Assembly: GCF_009296315.1 (NCBI RefSeq)
Contig: NZ_WHLY01000002.1
Span: 3,942,501-4,006,500 of the forward strand
DNA length: 64,000 nt
Direction of reading: 5' to 3'
Source of the DNA: Salmonirosea aquatica
GTDB lineage: Bacteria; Bacteroidota; Bacteroidia; Cytophagales; Spirosomataceae
In this document: positions 55,557-64,000 of the stretch, one piece after another
How positions within the stretch are numbered: the stretch's first letter is position 1
Layout: each line of letters opens with the position of its first letter
Position numbers and translations under genes: made by a program
The notes under the pieces: generated by a model
Databases searched by the model: none
The model's input: only the letters and a program-made list of their open reading frames with translations
Told to the model about the DNA's origin: nothing

Positions 55557-57719
55557 TTAAGCCACACCGGGCTCTACACCGGCCATAATCAACTTTTCGG
55601 GCGTGATAGGCAGGTCACGCATGCGCTTACCGGTGGCATTGAAAATGGCGTTGGCAATAGAGGCCGCCACACTGGTGATGCCCAACTCGCCGATGCCCTT
55701 TATGCCCATTTCATTCGCTATTTTATCTTCTTCGGGTACAAATACGACTTCTACATTGGCCATATCCAGGTTGACTGGAACGTGGTAATCAGCAAAGGAA
55801 CGGGTAATGAAGTTGCCAAAGTTCGGCTCAACCCGGGTCTGTTCTGCGATCACCATGCCTGCGCCCATGGTCAATCCGCCGATGATCTGGCCAAAAGCCG
55901 TTTTGGGATTCAGTATTTTTCCGCAGGCCCCGACATTCAGCATGCGCTTGATCCTGAACATGCCGGTATCCTTATCTACCCACACTTCGGCGAAGTTAGC
56001 CCCGAACGAATAGACCGAATGCTCTTTAAATGCTTCGGAAGGTTTGGCGGTACCTTTGGCTTCGTAGGTAGTTAGCTTGTTGGCCGTCATCAGCTCTTTC
56101 ACACTCATTTTTTTATCACCGGCATTCAGCTTTTGCTTTAATTCCTTAATCGCATTCTCACAGGCAACGCGCGCTCCATTGCAGTAGGAAGCCGCTCCCC
56201 ACGATCCGCCGGAACCGGGCGTTACGGGAAATAGCGAGTCGGCAAGTTGCACAACTACCTGCCCAACGGGAATATCAAGGTACTCCGAAGCCGTCTGCGC
56301 AATAATGGTATAGCTGCCGGTACCTATGTCCGTGGCATCCATCTGAATGGTAGCCAACACGGTTCCGTCTTTGAGCGTCAGTATTACTTTCGACGATGTT
56401 TCCTGATAAGGTGCTGCCCGCGACGCACCACTTACGCCGTACCCTACCAGCCAATTGCCATTGGTATTTTTCGCCGGTTCCATTTTTCGTTTGTCCCAAC
56501 CGAATTTATCGGCCCCGATCCGCAGGCACTCGACCAGCAAACGGGAAGAGAATGGTTTGTCGTTACTGGGATCGGTTTGTGTATCGTTTTTGATCCTGAA
56601 TTCAATCGGGTCCATTTTAAGTTTCCAGGCCATTTCATCCATCGCCGATTCCAGCGCAAAGCTTCCGGTAGCTTCACCCGGCGCGCGCATGGCGAAAGGC
56701 GTCTGTAGATTCACCGGCACCAGCCGGTGGGTTACCTTGTTATTGGGTACTTTATAAAGCATTTTGCTCACGGTACCGCACGATTCCTGGAACTCTTCGT
56801 AGGTTGAAGTATGCGATAACGTTTCGTGGGCCAGGGCGGTCAGTGTTCCATCTTTGGTGGCACCTATTCTTACCTTCTGCTCATTGTGCTGCCGGAGGTT
56901 GGTGTTGGTAAACATCTGGTGCCGGGTAACGGTAAGCTGCACCGGGCGACCGGTTTTTTTAGCCGCCATAATGGCCAAAATCACGTGCTGCTTGGCGTGT
57001 AGTTTAGAGCCAAAGCCACCACCTACATAAGGCGCTATGACGCGTACATCTTCTTTGGGAATCTGGAAAGTATTGGAAATAGTGATGGCAGCATCGTTAA
57101 TCATCTGCTGGCTGGCGTACGCTTTTACCTTGCCATTTTCCCACGAGGCGATAACGGCATGCAGCTCCATCGGGTGATGGTGCTCGATGGGCGTATTGTA
57201 GGTCGCTTCCAGCTTTTCGTCGGCCTTGGATAATCCTGCCTCCACATCGCCCCGGGAATAATCTGAGCTTTCCTTGGGTTTATAAGCGTCCGATCGGTGG
57301 TCCTTGAAATCTATTTTTGGCGTTTCTTTCTTGTACTCGATCTTGACCAGTCTTGCGGCGTATTGGGCTTGCTCAAAAGTTTCAGCTACCACTACGCCTA
57401 CATATTCCCCGTAATAATTAATGTGCGGACTCTGCAGCACCGGTTGGATACTGGTGGTAGAAAGGGGTGGTAGTTTCTTATCAGGCGTCTTAAGCTTCTC
57501 GGCGTTTTTGTAGGTAATAATTTCAACGATTCCCTTCTGCTTTTTGGCTTCTGCTGTATCGATCGACGAAATTTCACCTTTGGCAACAGTACTATTGATT
57601 GCCTGGGCATACAGCATTTTATCGACCGGAAACTCCGACGAATATTTGGCCATCCCGGTCACTTTCAGGTGCCCCTCTACCCGGTCGATCGGGTTGCCTA
57701 TTCCTATTGATGTGTCCAT
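55557..57719 (-). CDS. xanthine dehydrogenase-family molybdopterin subunit (PaoC-like)
   Basis: 720 residues, close to PaoC (732). The molybdopterin large subunit is shown by GGGFGSKLHAKQHVILA, FAMRAPGEATGSFALESA and the catalytic Glu in GIKGIGELGI near the C-terminus. Last gene of the operon with the FAD and 2Fe-2S subunits. It oxidises aldehydes in the periplasm with Mo cofactor. Confidence 0.93.
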   Translation of the reverse strand: MDTSIGIGNPIDRVEGHLKVTGMAKYSSEFPVDKMLYAQAINSTVAKGEISSIDTAEAKKQKGIVEIITYKNAEKLKTPDKKLPPLSTTSIQPVLQSPHINYYGEYVGVVVAETFEQAQYAARLVKIEYKKETPKIDFKDHRSDAYKPKESSDYSRGDVEAGLSKADEKLEATYNTPIEHHHPMELHAVIASWENGKVKAYASQQMINDAAITISNTFQIPKEDVRVIAPYVGGGFGSKLHAKQHVILAIMAAKKTGRPVQLTVTRHQMFTNTNLRQHNEQKVRIGATKDGTLTALAHETLSHTSTYEEFQESCGTVSKMLYKVPNNKVTHRLVPVNLQTPFAMRAPGEATGSFALESAMDEMAWKLKMDPIEFRIKNDTQTDPSNDKPFSSRLLVECLRIGADKFGWDKRKMEPAKNTNGNWLVGYGVSGASRAAPYQETSSKVILTLKDGTVLATIQMDATDIGTGSYTIIAQTASEYLDIPVGQVVVQLADSLFPVTPGSGGSWGAASYCNGARVACENAIKELKQKLNAGDKKMSVKELMTANKLTTYEAKGTAKPSEAFKEHSVYSFGANFAEVWVDKDTGMFRIKRMLNVGACGKILNPKTAFGQIIGGLTMGAGMVIAEQTRVEPNFGNFITRSFADYHVPVNLDMANVEVVFVPEEDKIANEMGIKGIGELGITSVAASIANAIFNATGKRMRDLPITPEKLIMAGVEPGVA

Positions 57720-57783
57720 ACTATGTTATATTAATGGGGAAAATAAATCCCCGGATCAATGTCTTACCTGATCAAAAATGTCT

Positions 57784-58776
57784 TTACGCGTTTTTCTCAA
57801 AAGCCTGCGTAAGCGCTCTTACAATGGCTTTTTTGCCCATTTCAACTTTATATTCATTGTCGGACAGAGTGCGGGCCGGGCGCATGGCCAGTTCCGCGGC
57901 CTGCTGAAAGTTGTCCTGAGTGGGTTTCTTGCCGCTCAGAAAGGCTTCGGCTTCGGTCAGTTTCCAGGGTTTGTGCGCCACCCCACCCATGGCAAGACCG
58001 GCTTTGGCAATGGTACCGCCCTCCATTTGTAATCCGGCCGCGACCGAAATGAGCGCGAAAGCATAGCTGGAACGCTCCCGGATTTTCAGGTAGTAATAGT
58101 GATCGGTAAAAATAGGCTTGGGTAGGTCAATCGCCGTAATGAGTTCATTGGGTTGCAGCGTGTTGTCTTTCTCCGGCTGATCGCCCGGCAGGCGATGAAA
58201 ATCGGCAAAATCAATGGTTCTGGATTTACCGCCAGGCTGTTGCACGTGTACCGTAGCACCGATTGCCGCCAGAGCCACACACATATCGGAAGGATTGACG
58301 GCTACGCATTCGTCACTCCACCCGAAAATGGCGTGCTGGGCGTTCATGCCTTTCCTGGCTCCACAACCCGTGCCTGGTTCCCGCTTGTTACAGGGCATCG
58401 ACGTTTCGAAAAAGTAGGGGCAACGGGTACGTTGCAATAAGTTGCCGCCGTTGGTCGCCATGTTCCGGATCTGCGCCGTAGCCGCCGACAGCATCGCCAT
58501 GGAAAGCAGAGGGTAGTTTTTTCGGATGTCGGGATGGTTGGCGGTATCGGAATTGCTGGCCATGGCGCCCAGCGTGTAGCCGCCTGCATTGTTCGATTTA
58601 ATGTCGTTGAAACTCAGGTCCGCCACTTCGATCAACTCGGTAGGACGTTCCACGTCTTCCTTCATCAAATCGATCAGGTTGGTACCGCCACCCAGGTACT
58701 TGGCTTGTTTGTTGGCCGCAGCGGCCGATACGGCGGCCTGCGGATTCTGCGGCTGGGTATATACAAAAGGTCTCAT
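57784..58776 (-). CDS. FAD-binding subunit of aldehyde oxidase with extra [4Fe-4S] site (PaoB-like)
   Basis: 330 residues. FAD_binding_5 start RPFVYTQPQNPQAAV and KYLGGGTNLIDLMKEDV; CO_deh_flav_C C-terminus. A PaoB-type insertion with four cysteines, RTRCPYFFETSMPCNKREPG...CGARKGMNAQHAIFG, would bind a [4Fe-4S] cluster, not found in ordinary xanthine dehydrogenases. It passes electrons between the Mo site and the 2Fe-2S subunit. It follows the 2Fe-2S gene. Confidence 0.92.
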   Translation of the reverse strand: MRPFVYTQPQNPQAAVSAAAANKQAKYLGGGTNLIDLMKEDVERPTELIEVADLSFNDIKSNNAGGYTLGAMASNSDTANHPDIRKNYPLLSMAMLSAATAQIRNMATNGGNLLQRTRCPYFFETSMPCNKREPGTGCGARKGMNAQHAIFGWSDECVAVNPSDMCVALAAIGATVHVQQPGGKSRTIDFADFHRLPGDQPEKDNTLQPNELITAIDLPKPIFTDHYYYLKIRERSSYAFALISVAAGLQMEGGTIAKAGLAMGGVAHKPWKLTEAEAFLSGKKPTQDNFQQAAELAMRPARTLSDNEYKVEMGKKAIVRALTQAFEKNA

Positions 58777-58855
58777 TGGTTACTGATTTTGTGGCGTTGG
58801 AGCCGTTGAAAGACGCTGATTCTTCTTTTCCAGGTACTTGACTAGTGAAATAAGG

Positions 58856-59659
58856 TCAGCTTTTAGCTTTGGCTTTTTGCATTTGTTCCGCCGTGGCAAA
58901 TTCCCATTTGGGTTTTGTTTCTGTTCCAGATTGTACTTCCTGAATGGCCTGCACAATATTGTTGTAGGCTCCGCACCGGCAGATGTTGCCCGACATCCGT
59001 TCCCGGATTTCTTCTTCGGACAGTTCTATATTTTGCCGGATGTTTTTAAAATCCTCCGTCACATAGCTGGCTTCCCCGTTTTTAGCTTCCTGTAGCAAGG
59101 CGACGGAAGAGCAGATTTGTCCGGGCGTGCAGTAGCCGCATTGGAAACCATCATGTTTCAGAAAGGCCGCCTGCATGGCGTGCAGCTCATCGTCATTGGC
59201 CAAACCTTCTATGGTCGTAATTTCCTTGTCTTTACAACTAGCCGCCAGCGTAAGGCACGAAAGCTTGCGTTTCCCGTCGATAATCACGGTACATGCCCCA
59301 CATTGCCCATGATCGCAGCCCTTTTTGGTGCCGGTCAACTGAAGGCGTTGCCGAAGCGCATCCAACAGAGTAGTTCGGGAATCGATGCTTAGGGGTTTTG
59401 TTGAATTATTTACCCGTAATCGCACCTGAATTTCGTTCAACATGGCTTCATTATTAGTCGGAAGTTCTTGTTTTGGTGCTTTGCCAAACACTTCCGAAGT
59501 GAAGAAAGGCGTGGCAAACAGGCTAAGCCCGGCAGCAGAGATTTTAGTCATAAACCGGCGACGAGATTCCCCGAAAAGCCCCAGCTGATCAAGAATTCTA
59601 CTTTCATCTTCTGTCAACTGCCTCTCTTCCAAATGATCATCCTGGTTAAATTTCTTCAT
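58856..59659 (-). CDS. (2Fe-2S) subunit of aldehyde oxidase with Tat signal (PaoA-like)
   Basis: 267 residues. A twin-arginine signal is visible: GESRRRFMTKISAAGLSLFA at about residue 32. Then DALRQRLQLTGTKKGCDHGQC (first 2Fe-2S cluster) and CGYCTPGQIC with GNICRCGAYNNIVQAI (second cluster). Exported folded by Tat, it carries electrons to an external acceptor, and the other two subunits travel with it. First gene of the three-gene operon. Confidence 0.93.
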   Translation of the reverse strand: MKKFNQDDHLEERQLTEDESRILDQLGLFGESRRRFMTKISAAGLSLFATPFFTSEVFGKAPKQELPTNNEAMLNEIQVRLRVNNSTKPLSIDSRTTLLDALRQRLQLTGTKKGCDHGQCGACTVIIDGKRKLSCLTLAASCKDKEITTIEGLANDDELHAMQAAFLKHDGFQCGYCTPGQICSSVALLQEAKNGEASYVTEDFKNIRQNIELSEEEIRERMSGNICRCGAYNNIVQAIQEVQSGTETKPKWEFATAEQMQKAKAKS

Positions 59660-59971
59660 GACATAGGTAGGTTAATAAGTACTAGTAGCATGTGCCTGAT
59701 GGGAAATAGGCCTTTAAAAAAAGAGTATCTATACTACTGTGTATGGGTAGGAAAGAAAAAAATCATACCGTCACAAAAGCCGAACCTACCTATGGTAGTT
59801 CATGGGAAGTCACGCAGTAAACAGTACCGCTTTCAAATTGAAAGTGGCCCGGCCTAAAGTGGCGGGGTTGCTTGGGAGCTGGAATCTAGTCATTTACAAG
59901 GTACCCTATACTAGTAGTTCAGCCACAAGGTCACCTTTTCGTGGTAAACTCAGCTTACCCCAGGACTACCC
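59660..59971. other. intergenic region between divergent genes
   Basis: 312 bases without a gene I can support. It probably holds the promoter of the paoABC-like operon and that of the gene at 59972, but no clear -7/-33 pair can be pointed out. One GGTACC lies near 59900. Confidence 0.55.
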
Positions 59972-60721
59972 ATGAAACAGTTCGATTCACCGGCAGATGT
60001 ACTGCCTTATTTTTCGGCTTTGCCTTACGAGGCTTTGATGGAAGCCCGGCACGAGAGCCACCTTCACATCCCGACCCAGCAGGAAATTTATTTCTGGTTT
60101 GTACGGGAAGCAGGCTTTGAAAAGTTGAGCCAGAAGCTGCAGGTGGTGCTGCGCCCGCCCCAACATACCTTAAAAGTAGGGGATGCTTCTATGGTGTACT
60201 ATGGACCCCTTGGAGCCTACAGTAACATGAAATCTGTGCTAGGTGCGGGCAATCTGAAATACTACTTCCAGTCGGAGATTCCGCATAAGCCCCTCGATTA
60301 TACACTGGAAGGGTATTCCCTTCTTTCCTGCTTCCGAAAAACCATCGGCGGCCTACTCACGGACGATCTGCTGGCCGGGCAGGAAACCGTAAAATCGTTC
60401 TTCCACGATTATCTGCGGATCTATTTTCTGGCCCATGACGCCACCACCGAGGAAGAGGGCATGGTGGCCCGTAACGCTGTAAGATCAGATCTTCTCCACG
60501 TAAGTCAGGCGATTGCTACGCTCGGTCGTCCCGGCATAGCCAGCGGTGCCTATGCCAACAAAGGTGCATTGGTCTATGACCATTATGGTCCTGAGGTAAG
60601 GTTCATCCTGGAAAGCCGGCGTTACTTCGCGGAATTAATGACATTAGCTAACATCCGACAAAAATATCAATTGGACGAGGAGGCCGGGAATGAACTGATG
60701 GAGCCCAGAGTCTTTTTTTGA
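59972..60721 (+). CDS. conserved-looking hypothetical protein
   Basis: 249 residues with no signal peptide or TM helix, mainly alpha with some strands: LPYFSALPYEALMEARHESH, QEIYFWFVREAGFEKLSQKL, LGAYSNMKSVLGAGNLKYYF. It is not a family I know. It is the only gene in the plus direction between the pao-like operon and the esterase gene. No neighbour suggests a role. Confidence 0.6.
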   Translation: MKQFDSPADVLPYFSALPYEALMEARHESHLHIPTQQEIYFWFVREAGFEKLSQKLQVVLRPPQHTLKVGDASMVYYGPLGAYSNMKSVLGAGNLKYYFQSEIPHKPLDYTLEGYSLLSCFRKTIGGLLTDDLLAGQETVKSFFHDYLRIYFLAHDATTEEEGMVARNAVRSDLLHVSQAIATLGRPGIASGAYANKGALVYDHYGPEVRFILESRRYFAELMTLANIRQKYQLDEEAGNELMEPRVFF

Positions 60722-60800
60722 TGAAGGGAAAAGTTATGGCTGGCTTTTTGAAGTACTGCGCTAGTTGATTTTTGCTTTGCTTTTTGTGGACATTTGCCAA

Positions 60801-60848
60801 ACGGTTGAGTAAATAGACTGGTACTTTCCAGTACCGGTTTTCAACCGT
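60801..60848. repeat. nested inverted repeat, possible terminator
   Basis: Outer arms ACGGTTGA (60801) and TCAACCGT (60841) enclose an inner stem ACTGGTACT/AGTACCGGT. Followed by no long T run. It lies between convergent genes and could end either transcript. Confidence 0.55.
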
Positions 60849-60909
60849 CGTTGCTTATTGGGGGTAGCGCGTAGTCTGGCAGCTGGTGTAAGCACCGGCA
60901 GATCGCTAC

Positions 60910-62631
60910 CTACTTACCCTTTCCGGGTGGCATTTCTGCCGCGAAGTCGTCGCTCAGGCGTTGAAACCAAAGGTTCTGCACACGCCCGTTCGACATGCGC
61001 AAGCCTACTACTTTGTCGGCGCTGTCACGCACCAGTTCAATATTCTGCACAAACCACCACGGAGCTTGCAGCTTGTCTTTACTTACTATTTTTAGAGGTA
61101 CTTCGCCGTGCTGCACATGGATCAGTCTGAGCGTAGCGCCCTCCTGGACAATGGTATAGATAGTTTCTAATTCGGGGCTATAGTACTTGCCTACGATTTG
61201 CTCCCGCTTCACTTCGGGCGCTTCGGTAGGTTGTACACGGGTACCTGGATGATTTCCATTCTGCTGTAGGGTTATGCGGCTCACCGGTCCTGCCTTGGTA
61301 CGATGGAAGATTACCGACGCTTCTACCACTTTCAGGAAAAAAGTCGAATCGGACGAGGGGAACATCTCCACTTCCGACTGGCCGGTGGCCTGGGTGAAGT
61401 AGCGGTCGCCTTCGCGCCGGAATTTGAGGATAAAACCGGAGGCTTCGGCCAGTTCGTACGAGCCGGTGTAGTTTCTGAACAGCGTGGAGTCAAACTTGTA
61501 ATCCCCATTAGCAACGGGCGGGGCAGCTTTTTTCTCCTCTCTGAGGTACGGGGCCAGGTACAGGCTGGCTAATTCCATGGCTTTTCGATCGGAATTGAAC
61601 TCGGCCTGATTACTAAGGACAATAAAGCCGTAGTCTTCTTTCGGAAAATACGCCAGGGCCGACCGGAATCCCGCATCAGCCCCGTTGTGTCCATAGTAGG
61701 AAATTCCCTGGTACTGGCCGTGGGTTAGGCCCAGGGCGTAGGCCAGGGTGTCGCCATTGGTAAGGCGTCCCCGTTCCAGCATCTGGACCATGGTACCCGG
61801 CGCGCCCACCTTTGGCGTACGGAAGTTGTCAACCCAGCGGGCAAGGTCCTGAACTGTCGTGAACAGACTGGTAGCGCCCACGTTGGCGTAATTTAGCGGA
61901 CTCTTGCTGAAAGTACCCAGGCCCGGCGTCCGGTGGAACGAGTAGGCCCGTCCTTTGACCAGGCGCTCGTTATTATCATAAAACAGGGTACTCTTCATGC
62001 CCAGCGGCTGGAACACGTTCTGCTGCATCCAGTCCGGGAATGTTTGTTTACTAACACGGCTGACGATTTCAGCCAGCAGGGTATAGCCCGTATTGCAGTA
62101 GGCATAGGCTGAGCCAGGTTCAAAGTTCAGCTCCCGCTGCCGCTTGATGAGGTTAAAAATATGGTCTTTGGTAATGACATCATCCAGCCCCCGGCCCGAC
62201 ATGGCCAGCAGGTTCCACTGGTCGCGCAGGCCGCTGGTGTGGTTGAGCAGGTGCCGGAGGGTAATGGTTTTGCCAAAGTCAGGTACCTCCGGCACATACT
62301 TCCGGATGTCGTCGTCCAGCGCTAGTTTACCCTGCTGCGCCAGCAGCACAATGGCGTACGCCGTGAACTGCTTTGATACTGATGCCACGTGGAAGATCGT
62401 TTCGGGGGTAATGGGCGCACCCGTTTCCAGGTCGGCTTCGCCGAATCCTTTGGCATATATGAGCTTCCCTTGGTGTACCACGCCCACGGATGCTCCCGGC
62501 ATACCAGGCTTGTTCCATTCCGTAAAGAGAGAGTCTGCTTTGGCAGACAGTGGTGGCGTTTGGGCTTGGACCGAGCAAGGGCCGGCCAGCAGGTAGGCGA
62601 CCAGGAACAGGGTGTAAACGAATGGCTTCAT
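60910..62631 (-). CDS. class C beta-lactamase-like serine hydrolase
   Basis: 573 residues. Signal peptide MKPFVYTLFLVAYLLAG with cleavage at about QAQ. The beta-lactamase/DD-peptidase motifs are SVSKQF (SxxK), YCNTGY (YxN) and YGHNGAD (HxG in place of KTG). A C-terminal domain of about 200 residues, strand-rich, follows. The family includes esterases and D-amino-acid-releasing peptidases, so antibiotic hydrolysis is not implied. Confidence 0.88.
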   Translation of the reverse strand: MKPFVYTLFLVAYLLAGPCSVQAQTPPLSAKADSLFTEWNKPGMPGASVGVVHQGKLIYAKGFGEADLETGAPITPETIFHVASVSKQFTAYAIVLLAQQGKLALDDDIRKYVPEVPDFGKTITLRHLLNHTSGLRDQWNLLAMSGRGLDDVITKDHIFNLIKRQRELNFEPGSAYAYCNTGYTLLAEIVSRVSKQTFPDWMQQNVFQPLGMKSTLFYDNNERLVKGRAYSFHRTPGLGTFSKSPLNYANVGATSLFTTVQDLARWVDNFRTPKVGAPGTMVQMLERGRLTNGDTLAYALGLTHGQYQGISYYGHNGADAGFRSALAYFPKEDYGFIVLSNQAEFNSDRKAMELASLYLAPYLREEKKAAPPVANGDYKFDSTLFRNYTGSYELAEASGFILKFRREGDRYFTQATGQSEVEMFPSSDSTFFLKVVEASVIFHRTKAGPVSRITLQQNGNHPGTRVQPTEAPEVKREQIVGKYYSPELETIYTIVQEGATLRLIHVQHGEVPLKIVSKDKLQAPWWFVQNIELVRDSADKVVGLRMSNGRVQNLWFQRLSDDFAAEMPPGKGK

Positions 62632-62884
62632 ACAGACAGGCCGTTTGGATAGCTAAAAATGAGGGTTTGGTAGTCAGGCGATTAGACCACAAGGTACCTG
62701 TCTGGACCGGGAAGAACTACCCAAAAAGGGCAGACGGCCGCACAAATGGGTGAGTGGCACTCCTTGTCCCGATTTCCATCTTGCCAGAACCTATATTCCT
62801 TCACGTTCGCCTCAAGCTTACCTGGGTAAGCAAAGTGTTGCAGCATCTGCCGCTGCAATGAGATGGAAGTGATTTGATAATCCA

Positions 62885-64000
62885 TCACCTCCCTACACGC
62901 TTCATCTCCTCGATCTCACCACGTTTATTACTGTCAATTTTGCCACCCAGGGTTCTGGAATAGGAGATTTTGATGATGCGGTAGAGGGCGGATTCATCCC
63001 GCCAGTCGGAGACCGTGTTGATGTGAAACACAATGGGCGTCATGCCGCTAATGTGGGTGTGTACTTTCATACTTTGAAACAAATCGGGTAGGGTAAGCTG
63101 AAAACTACCTCTGTTATATTTCAGTTTTTTGGCGAGGCCCAGGTTTACTATTCCGAAGCCATTGGCGCGGTTATGCCCGTCATACACCGGCAGGTTTCGC
63201 CAGCCGCTCAGCTCCAGCTCCATAGCAAACGGTAGCTTGAAATTAGAACTGAAACTAATGCCCTGAAAAACATAGGCCTTCGCCGCCACCGAAGGTGTAT
63301 ACGAGATCTGATATTTCCTCAAAGAAGTGGTGCTGCTCACCGAGAGATTCCACCAGTTGACCAGCCGCAGCGGGACAGTGAGAAACAGTGTGAGGCTCTT
63401 TATATAATCCAGGTTTTGAGGCGAAGAAATACCTATATTCTGCTCGGAATTGGTAGTAATCTGATGCCGCAAAATAGGGTGCAATTCATGCTGGAAAGCA
63501 AGGCTGGTGCTCAGAACCGGGACGTTCAATTCTACTTTGATCTGATTATTGATGGCCGGTTTCAGCTTCGGGTTTCCGGAGAAAACAAAGGTGGGGTCAT
63601 TATAGAACAGGTTGGAAACCAAATCGGTGTAGAGCGGTCGAGTAATGCGTCGGGTATAGCCCAGTTGCCAGCGGTAGCTTTCTTTCCACTCTTTGTTTAC
63701 TAAAAAGGAAGGAAAAAAGCCGGTAATGCGGAAGGGTTGCTCTTCGGCGTTCAGGTCTCTTCGCCAGTATTCGTACCGCAAACCGCCGTGCAACTGGATG
63801 TTGGGTCCCAACTGAAACTGAAACTGCGAATACGCCGCCAGCACTTTCTCCTTCCCAAAAATCAGACTTTGGGAACGGGTATCGGGTTGCCATACACCAT
63901 CGATCAGGCTTTTGATGCTGCTGTCGTTTTCGTTGTTAGACCAACTGGCTTTGACTCCGAAGGTTCCCCGCAACTTTTTGCTAAAGGTTTTCTCATAATC
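62885..64000 (-). CDS. outer-membrane receptor, C-terminal beta-barrel (partial)
   Basis: The frame is open to the window edge (reading DYEKTFSKKLRGTFGVK), so the N-terminus is missing. The last 370 residues look like the OMP_b-brl_3 barrel of TonB-dependent-receptor relatives: LGPNIQLHGGLRYEYW, SYRWQLGYTRRITRPLY, NPTF-type DPTFVFSGNPKLKP. Such proteins take up sugars or peptides or act as structural barrels. Confidence 0.8.
   Translation of the reverse strand, partial: DYEKTFSKKLRGTFGVKASWSNNENDSSIKSLIDGVWQPDTRSQSLIFGKEKVLAAYSQFQFQLGPNIQLHGGLRYEYWRRDLNAEEQPFRITGFFPSFLVNKEWKESYRWQLGYTRRITRPLYTDLVSNLFYNDPTFVFSGNPKLKPAINNQIKVELNVPVLSTSLAFQHELHPILRHQITTNSEQNIGISSPQNLDYIKSLTLFLTVPLRLVNWWNLSVSSTTSLRKYQISYTPSVAAKAYVFQGISFSSNFKLPFAMELELSGWRNLPVYDGHNRANGFGIVNLGLAKKLKYNRGSFQLTLPDLFQSMKVHTHISGMTPIVFHINTVSDWRDESALYRIIKISYSRTLGGKIDSNKRGEIEEMKRVGR

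Noticed and set aside
59468-59857. 129-codon plus-strand frame at the start of the 2Fe-2S gene
   Set aside because: Mostly antisense to the Tat-signal region; the rest is AT-rich spacer with no motif.
60910-62631. Antibiotic resistance by the class C beta-lactamase-like protein
   Set aside because: The HxG motif and long C-terminal domain fit esterase/peptidase relatives; resistance cannot be claimed.

Overview
The window comes from a Bacteroidota chromosome, most likely order Cytophagales and close to the Spirosoma/Dyadobacter/Persicitalea group. The evidence is the 5S rRNA and Rel-Fur-PurA gene order, many lipoproteins with a Cys lipobox, a putative TAnnTTTG promoter box, weak Shine-Dalgarno signals, and families such as DUF4136, ScyD/ScyE-like lipoproteins, OMP beta-barrels and PaoABC-like molybdoenzymes. 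The genus is an inference. There is no CRISPR array, transposase, integrase or prophage.

Layout. 1-1.6 kb: 3' part of a 23S rRNA gene, 5S rRNA and the rRNA terminator. 1.7-4.7 kb: a DUF3431 protein and an aromatic amino-acid pair (prephenate dehydrogenase, aminotransferase). 4.9-14.2 kb: envelope proteins, a cysteine-free thioredoxin-fold protein, a D-lactate/glycolate dehydrogenase fusion and a solitary McrB-like AAA+ protein. 14.3-20.3 kb: trigger factor, tRNA-Leu, then the housekeeping run Rel, Fur family, PurA. 20.4-24.1 kb: three consecutive genes I do not recognise, the last two with the same coiled-coil/4-TM/coiled-coil plan. 24.3-27.5 kb: lipoprotein, STAS-like protein, and a nucleotidyltransferase toxin/antitoxin pair lying between two copies of the 3' end of an arylesterase gene. 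27.6-30.8 kb: YbbA/YbbP-like ABC exporter divergent from that esterase. 32.2-35.8 kb: sulfur cluster (TSUP exporter, persulfide dioxygenase-rhodanese, two YeeE/YedE halves). 35.9-39.2 kb: MATE pump, HflX, tRNA-Arg. 39.2-47.8 kb: VOC protein, phytase-like lipoprotein, lytic transglycosylase, isoaspartyl peptidase, Mqo, a HxlR/DoxX divergent pair with clear operator repeats, ChbG-like deacetylase, PAP2. 47.8-54.3 kb: GH30 hydrolase, beta-helix (pectate-lyase-3) protein and epimerase, with small unknown genes and a MITE-like element. 55.5-59.7 kb: PaoC-PaoB-PaoA-like periplasmic aldehyde oxidase operon. 60-64 kb: unknown protein, class C beta-lactamase-like esterase, and a partial outer-membrane receptor running off the end.

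Two window-wide signals stand out. First, the palindrome GGTACC is strongly over-represented (about 105-110 by hand count, against roughly 17 expected), in genes and spacers alike, and is missing from the rRNA and the toxin/antitoxin insert. Second, four otherwise normal genes (arylesterase, TSUP exporter, hflX, beta-helix protein) are each broken by exactly one missing G in a G5 or G6 run. That pattern points to homopolymer errors in the sequence, or less likely to slippage-controlled genes. The best candidate for an undescribed system is the three-gene membrane locus at 20386-24093.
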